A stretch of 64,000 nt of DNA from assembly GCA_001730015.1 (NCBI GenBank), contig MDLA01000192.1, positions 62,001-126,000 on the forward strand, in the 5' to 3' direction. The DNA is from Chromatiales bacterium (ex Bugula neritina AB1) (GTDB lineage Bacteria > Pseudomonadota > Gammaproteobacteria > Granulosicoccales > Granulosicoccaceae). Below are positions 61,369 through 64,000 of this stretch, in pieces (position 1 is the stretch's first letter; the number at the start of each line of letters is the position of its first letter). The position numbers were made by a program, and so were the translations under genes. The notes under the pieces are model-generated. The model had not been told where the DNA came from. It saw only the letters and a list, made by a program, of their open reading frames with translations, and made no database searches.

Positions 61369-64000
61369 ATGTCAGTAAAAAAAATTGTCGTTAAAAATGC
61401 TACCCAGAACAATCTGAAGAATCTCGACCTTGAGATTGCTCACGGTGATCTGGTGGTCATTACCGGCGTAAGCGGATCCGGCAAATCCTCACTCGCGTTT
61501 GACACCATCTATGCAGAGGGTCAGCGGCGCTATGTGGAAACCTTCAGCCCCTATGCGCGCCAGTTCCTCGATCGGATGGATAAACCCAGGGTCGATCAGA
61601 TTACCGGCATTCCACCGGCGATTGCCGTCGATCAAACCAACCCGGTAAGAACCTCTCGATCTACGGTTGGCACGATGACCGAATTAAACGACCACCTAAA
61701 ACTCCTGTTTGCACGCGCCGCAAGTTTGTACTGCCCCGGCTGTGGCCGGCAGGTGTTACGTGAATCACCGGAGCACATAGCGCAGGAATTAATCGCAAAT
61801 TCACAAAACGAGCCCCGGGTACTTATCACTTTCAAGGTAAACGTACCAGAGAATTTCGGCGCTGACGAGATAGAAGACTGGTTGCAGCGTCAAGGCTACA
61901 CGCGCCTGCACAAACGCCGGGAAAAATCGATTGAAGTGATTCAGGATCGAATACGGGTAAAACCCGGTAACAGAAGTCGCATCACCGAAGCACTTGAAGC
62001 TGCTTTCAAACACGGCGCAGGAACCGCAACGGTTTATGAGCTCGACGAAAATCAAAAAGCCGGATCGGCAAAAAAATTCTCAGGTGACTTTGTCTGCGCC
62101 TCCTGCGACACAAGATTCAGACAACCGGTCCCGAGCCTGTTCAGCTTTAATTCACCAATGGGCGCATGCGAAGCCTGCCGGGGTTTCGGACGCACGATGG
62201 GAATAGACTTCAATCTGGTTGTCCCTGATGAATCCCTCTCGCTCGCTGCCGGGGCGATTAAACCATGGCAGACAAAAACCAATGAAATCTGCCAGAAAGA
62301 TTTAATAAGATTTGCCAGAAAGCACCAGGTACCAACGGATGTACCGTGGAAAGATCTATCAAAAAAACACCAGAAATGGGTATTGCATGGTGACGGTGAA
62401 TGGGATGGAGAGCACTGGTACGGGGTACAACGTTTCTTCGACTGGCTGGAAACCAGAAGCTATAAAATGCATGTGCGGGTACTACTCTCTAAATATCGCT
62501 CCTATACCCCATGCCAGACTTGCGATGGTGCGCGCCTCAAACCCGAAGCTTTGTGGTGGAGGCTAGGTACAAAAGCTAACGCTAACTCCGCACTGCCAGC
62601 GGCTAACAGATTCATCCCGCGCAGCAATACACTGGATGCCGGGAAATTTAGAAAATTGCCCGGCCTGCTGCTACACGACATAATGCAACTGCCACTGAAT
62701 GTGTGCGAAAGTTTTTTTTCTGATCTCGATCTCCCCAAACCTCTTGATGACGCAACCACATTGTTATTAAGCGAGATACGCACACGGCTTCGCTACCTGT
62801 GCGAAGTGGGTTTAAGCTACCTGACACTTGATCGGCAATCACGAACCCTGAGCGGCGGTGAGGTACAACGCATCAACCTGACTACAGCATTGGGCACGTC
62901 ACTGGTTAATACGCTTTTTGTTCTAGACGAACCAAGCATCGGTCTGCACCCGCGCGATATAGACCGTGTCATCGGTGTACTGAAACGCCTGCGCAACGCG
63001 GGCAACACCCTGGTCGTCGTTGAGCACGATCCGCAAATAATACTGGCCGCTGACCGGGTTATCGATATGGGCCCGGGCCCCGGAAGCGCTGGCGGAAATA
63101 TAATCTATTACGGAAACACTATAAAACTTGCGAAAGCAAAAAACTCGCTGACCGCTGATTACCTGAACGGCTGTAAAAAACTCACTCGAAAGCCCCAAAA
63201 AGTAACCGCCAGGGAAAGCAGCGCCAATAAAAAAACACCCGCGACAAAATCCCTAAAATCGCTGATCCTTAAAGGAGCACGTGAAAATAACCTGCGCGAT
63301 CTCACAGTCGAATTTCCGTTGCAGCAGCTTGTCTGCATTACCGGTGTCAGCGGTTCGGGTAAGTCAACGTTGGTACAGGACACCCTGTATAGAGCAATCT
63401 GCCGCAGCCTCGGAAAACCAACGGAGGCAGCTGGTGAGCACAAATCGCTGTCCGGCACCGGACAGATAGACGATGTAGTAATGGTCGACCAATCTCCTAT
63501 CGGTAAATCGGCACGGTCAAACCCTGTTAGTTATACTGGCGCGTTCGACGGAATTCGCAACCAGTTTGCCGCAGACCCGGAATCAAAACGGCGCGGCTAT
63601 ACCAGCAGCAGCTTCAGTTTTAATTCTGGAATGCGATGCCCGGCCTGCTCCGGCAACGGCTTTGAACACGTCGAGATGCAGTTTCTCAGTGATGTCTATA
63701 TTCGTTGCCACGCCTGCAACGGCAGCCGCTATCGCGACGAAGTACTGGATATCAAACTGATACATCCCACTAGAAACGAAGCATTTAATATTGCCGGAAT
63801 ACTGGCTATGACTATCGACGATGCAGTTGAGTTTTTCGCAGCGCACAAAGATATTGTAAAAGCACTATCGCCGTTGATTTCTGTCGGTCTTGGTTACCTG
63901 ACACTCGGGCAGCCGGTCCCCACTCTCAGCGGTGGTGAAGCACAGCGACTCAAACTTGCCGCACATCTGGCAAAGGCTAAAAAGGCGTCGAAAAGCTCTT
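61369..64000 (+). CDS. uvrA: UvrA-family excinuclease ABC subunit A (3' end beyond the window)
   Basis: DNA-damage recognition ATPase of nucleotide excision repair. Seen in 877 residues without a stop: first P-loop ITGVSGSGKSSLAFDT (about 31-46), FSPYARQFLDRMDKP, a UvrB-binding-like region and zinc finger with CASC and CEAC, PCQTCDGARLKPEAL, the first signature LSGGEVQRINL, Walker B FVLDEPSIGLHPRD, a Lys-rich linker between the halves, second P-loop ITGVSGSGKSTLVQD, DQSPIGKSARSNP, CPACSGNGFEHVEMQF with CHACNG, and the second signature LSGGEAQRLKLA. The end is cut off by the window. The linker and divergent segments suggest it may be the UvrA paralogue rather than the main UvrA; the full end would decide. 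Confidence 0.93.
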   Translation, partial: MSVKKIVVKNATQNNLKNLDLEIAHGDLVVITGVSGSGKSSLAFDTIYAEGQRRYVETFSPYARQFLDRMDKPRVDQITGIPPAIAVDQTNPVRTSRSTVGTMTELNDHLKLLFARAASLYCPGCGRQVLRESPEHIAQELIANSQNEPRVLITFKVNVPENFGADEIEDWLQRQGYTRLHKRREKSIEVIQDRIRVKPGNRSRITEALEAAFKHGAGTATVYELDENQKAGSAKKFSGDFVCASCDTRFRQPVPSLFSFNSPMGACEACRGFGRTMGIDFNLVVPDESLSLAAGAIKPWQTKTNEICQKDLIRFARKHQVPTDVPWKDLSKKHQKWVLHGDGEWDGEHWYGVQRFFDWLETRSYKMHVRVLLSKYRSYTPCQTCDGARLKPEALWWRLGTKANANSALPAANRFIPRSNTLDAGKFRKLPGLLLHDIMQLPLNVCESFFSDLDLPKPLDDATTLLLSEIRTRLRYLCEVGLSYLTLDRQSRTLSGGEVQRINLTTALGTSLVNTLFVLDEPSIGLHPRDIDRVIGVLKRLRNAGNTLVVVEHDPQIILAADRVIDMGPGPGSAGGNIIYYGNTIKLAKAKNSLTADYLNGCKKLTRKPQKVTARESSANKKTPATKSLKSLILKGARENNLRDLTVEFPLQQLVCITGVSGSGKSTLVQDTLYRAICRSLGKPTEAAGEHKSLSGTGQIDDVVMVDQSPIGKSARSNPVSYTGAFDGIRNQFAADPESKRRGYTSSSFSFNSGMRCPACSGNGFEHVEMQFLSDVYIRCHACNGSRYRDEVLDIKLIHPTRNEAFNIAGILAMTIDDAVEFFAAHKDIVKALSPLISVGLGYLTLGQPVPTLSGGEAQRLKLAAHLAKAKKASKSS

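Noticed and set aside
1..64000. tRNA/rRNA genes, CRISPR arrays, prophage or complete IS elements
   Set aside because: No stretch shows cloverleaf, array or transposase features; all gaps were read through by eye.

Overview
The window looks like a chromosomal segment of a gammaproteobacterium, probably a free-living aerobic one. The reasons are gene order (zapA–6S RNA, pepP–ubiH, leuS–lptE, pilMNOPQ–aroK–aroB–damX, ftsY–ftsE–ftsX–rpoH, rpsU–yqeY) and a cytochrome c oxidase cluster arranged much as in Pseudomonas. I cannot name the genus. Almost everything is core housekeeping. There are no rRNA or tRNA genes, CRISPR arrays, prophages or complete insertion sequences.

Layout. 1-5.8 kb: ferredoxin, coaD and rsmD on the minus strand, then ftsY, an ftsE-like gene, ftsX and rpoH on the plus strand; rpoH has a perfect CIRCE operator. 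5.8-14.6 kb: a secreted protein of unknown function, then a minus-strand aa3-type cytochrome c oxidase and assembly cluster (coxB with a fused cytochrome c, coxA, a 39-residue membrane peptide, ctaG/COX11, coxC, SURF1, a SCO-like protein, cyoE) and a DUF2244 protein. 14.8-22.6 kb: a BioC-like methyltransferase, plsY, tsaD, rpsU-yqeY, hemE and PBP1A. 22.9-32 kb: pilMNOPQ, aroK, aroB and a DamX-like ATPase/SPOR protein. 32-36 kb: a short inverted-repeat element, dnaG, rsmE and dksA. 36-41.4 kb: a four-gene cluster for a cobalt-type nitrile hydratase plus a GH114-like protein, then DUF1499, yceH and an M42 peptidase. 41.7-55.4 kb, minus strand: a SWIM-SNF2 helicase, a DUF1704 metallopeptidase-like protein, lptE, leuS, a large HD-domain protein, ubiH, pepP and a YgfB-family protein. 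55.5-64 kb: a coiled-coil protein, zapA, 6S RNA, a LuxR-type regulator, ilvA, rpiA, a second copy of the repeat, a PhyH-family dioxygenase and a UvrA gene that runs off the end.

What stands out: (i) the FtsE at the standard ftsY-ftsE-ftsX-rpoH locus has lost every ATPase motif, yet its reading frame and its overlap with ftsX are intact, suggesting FtsEX has become a non-hydrolysing pair here; (ii) the CIRCE site upstream of rpoH implies that HrcA controls the heat-shock sigma factor; (iii) a 258-bp element with about 31-bp terminal inverted repeats lies at the 3' end of damX, and a related half-copy lies after rpiA; (iv) a 713-residue protein carries a SpoT-like HD hydrolase signature without synthetase or TGS domains; (v) several perfect palindromes sit at promoters (dksA, coxB, damX, the luxR-type gene) and are candidate operators.
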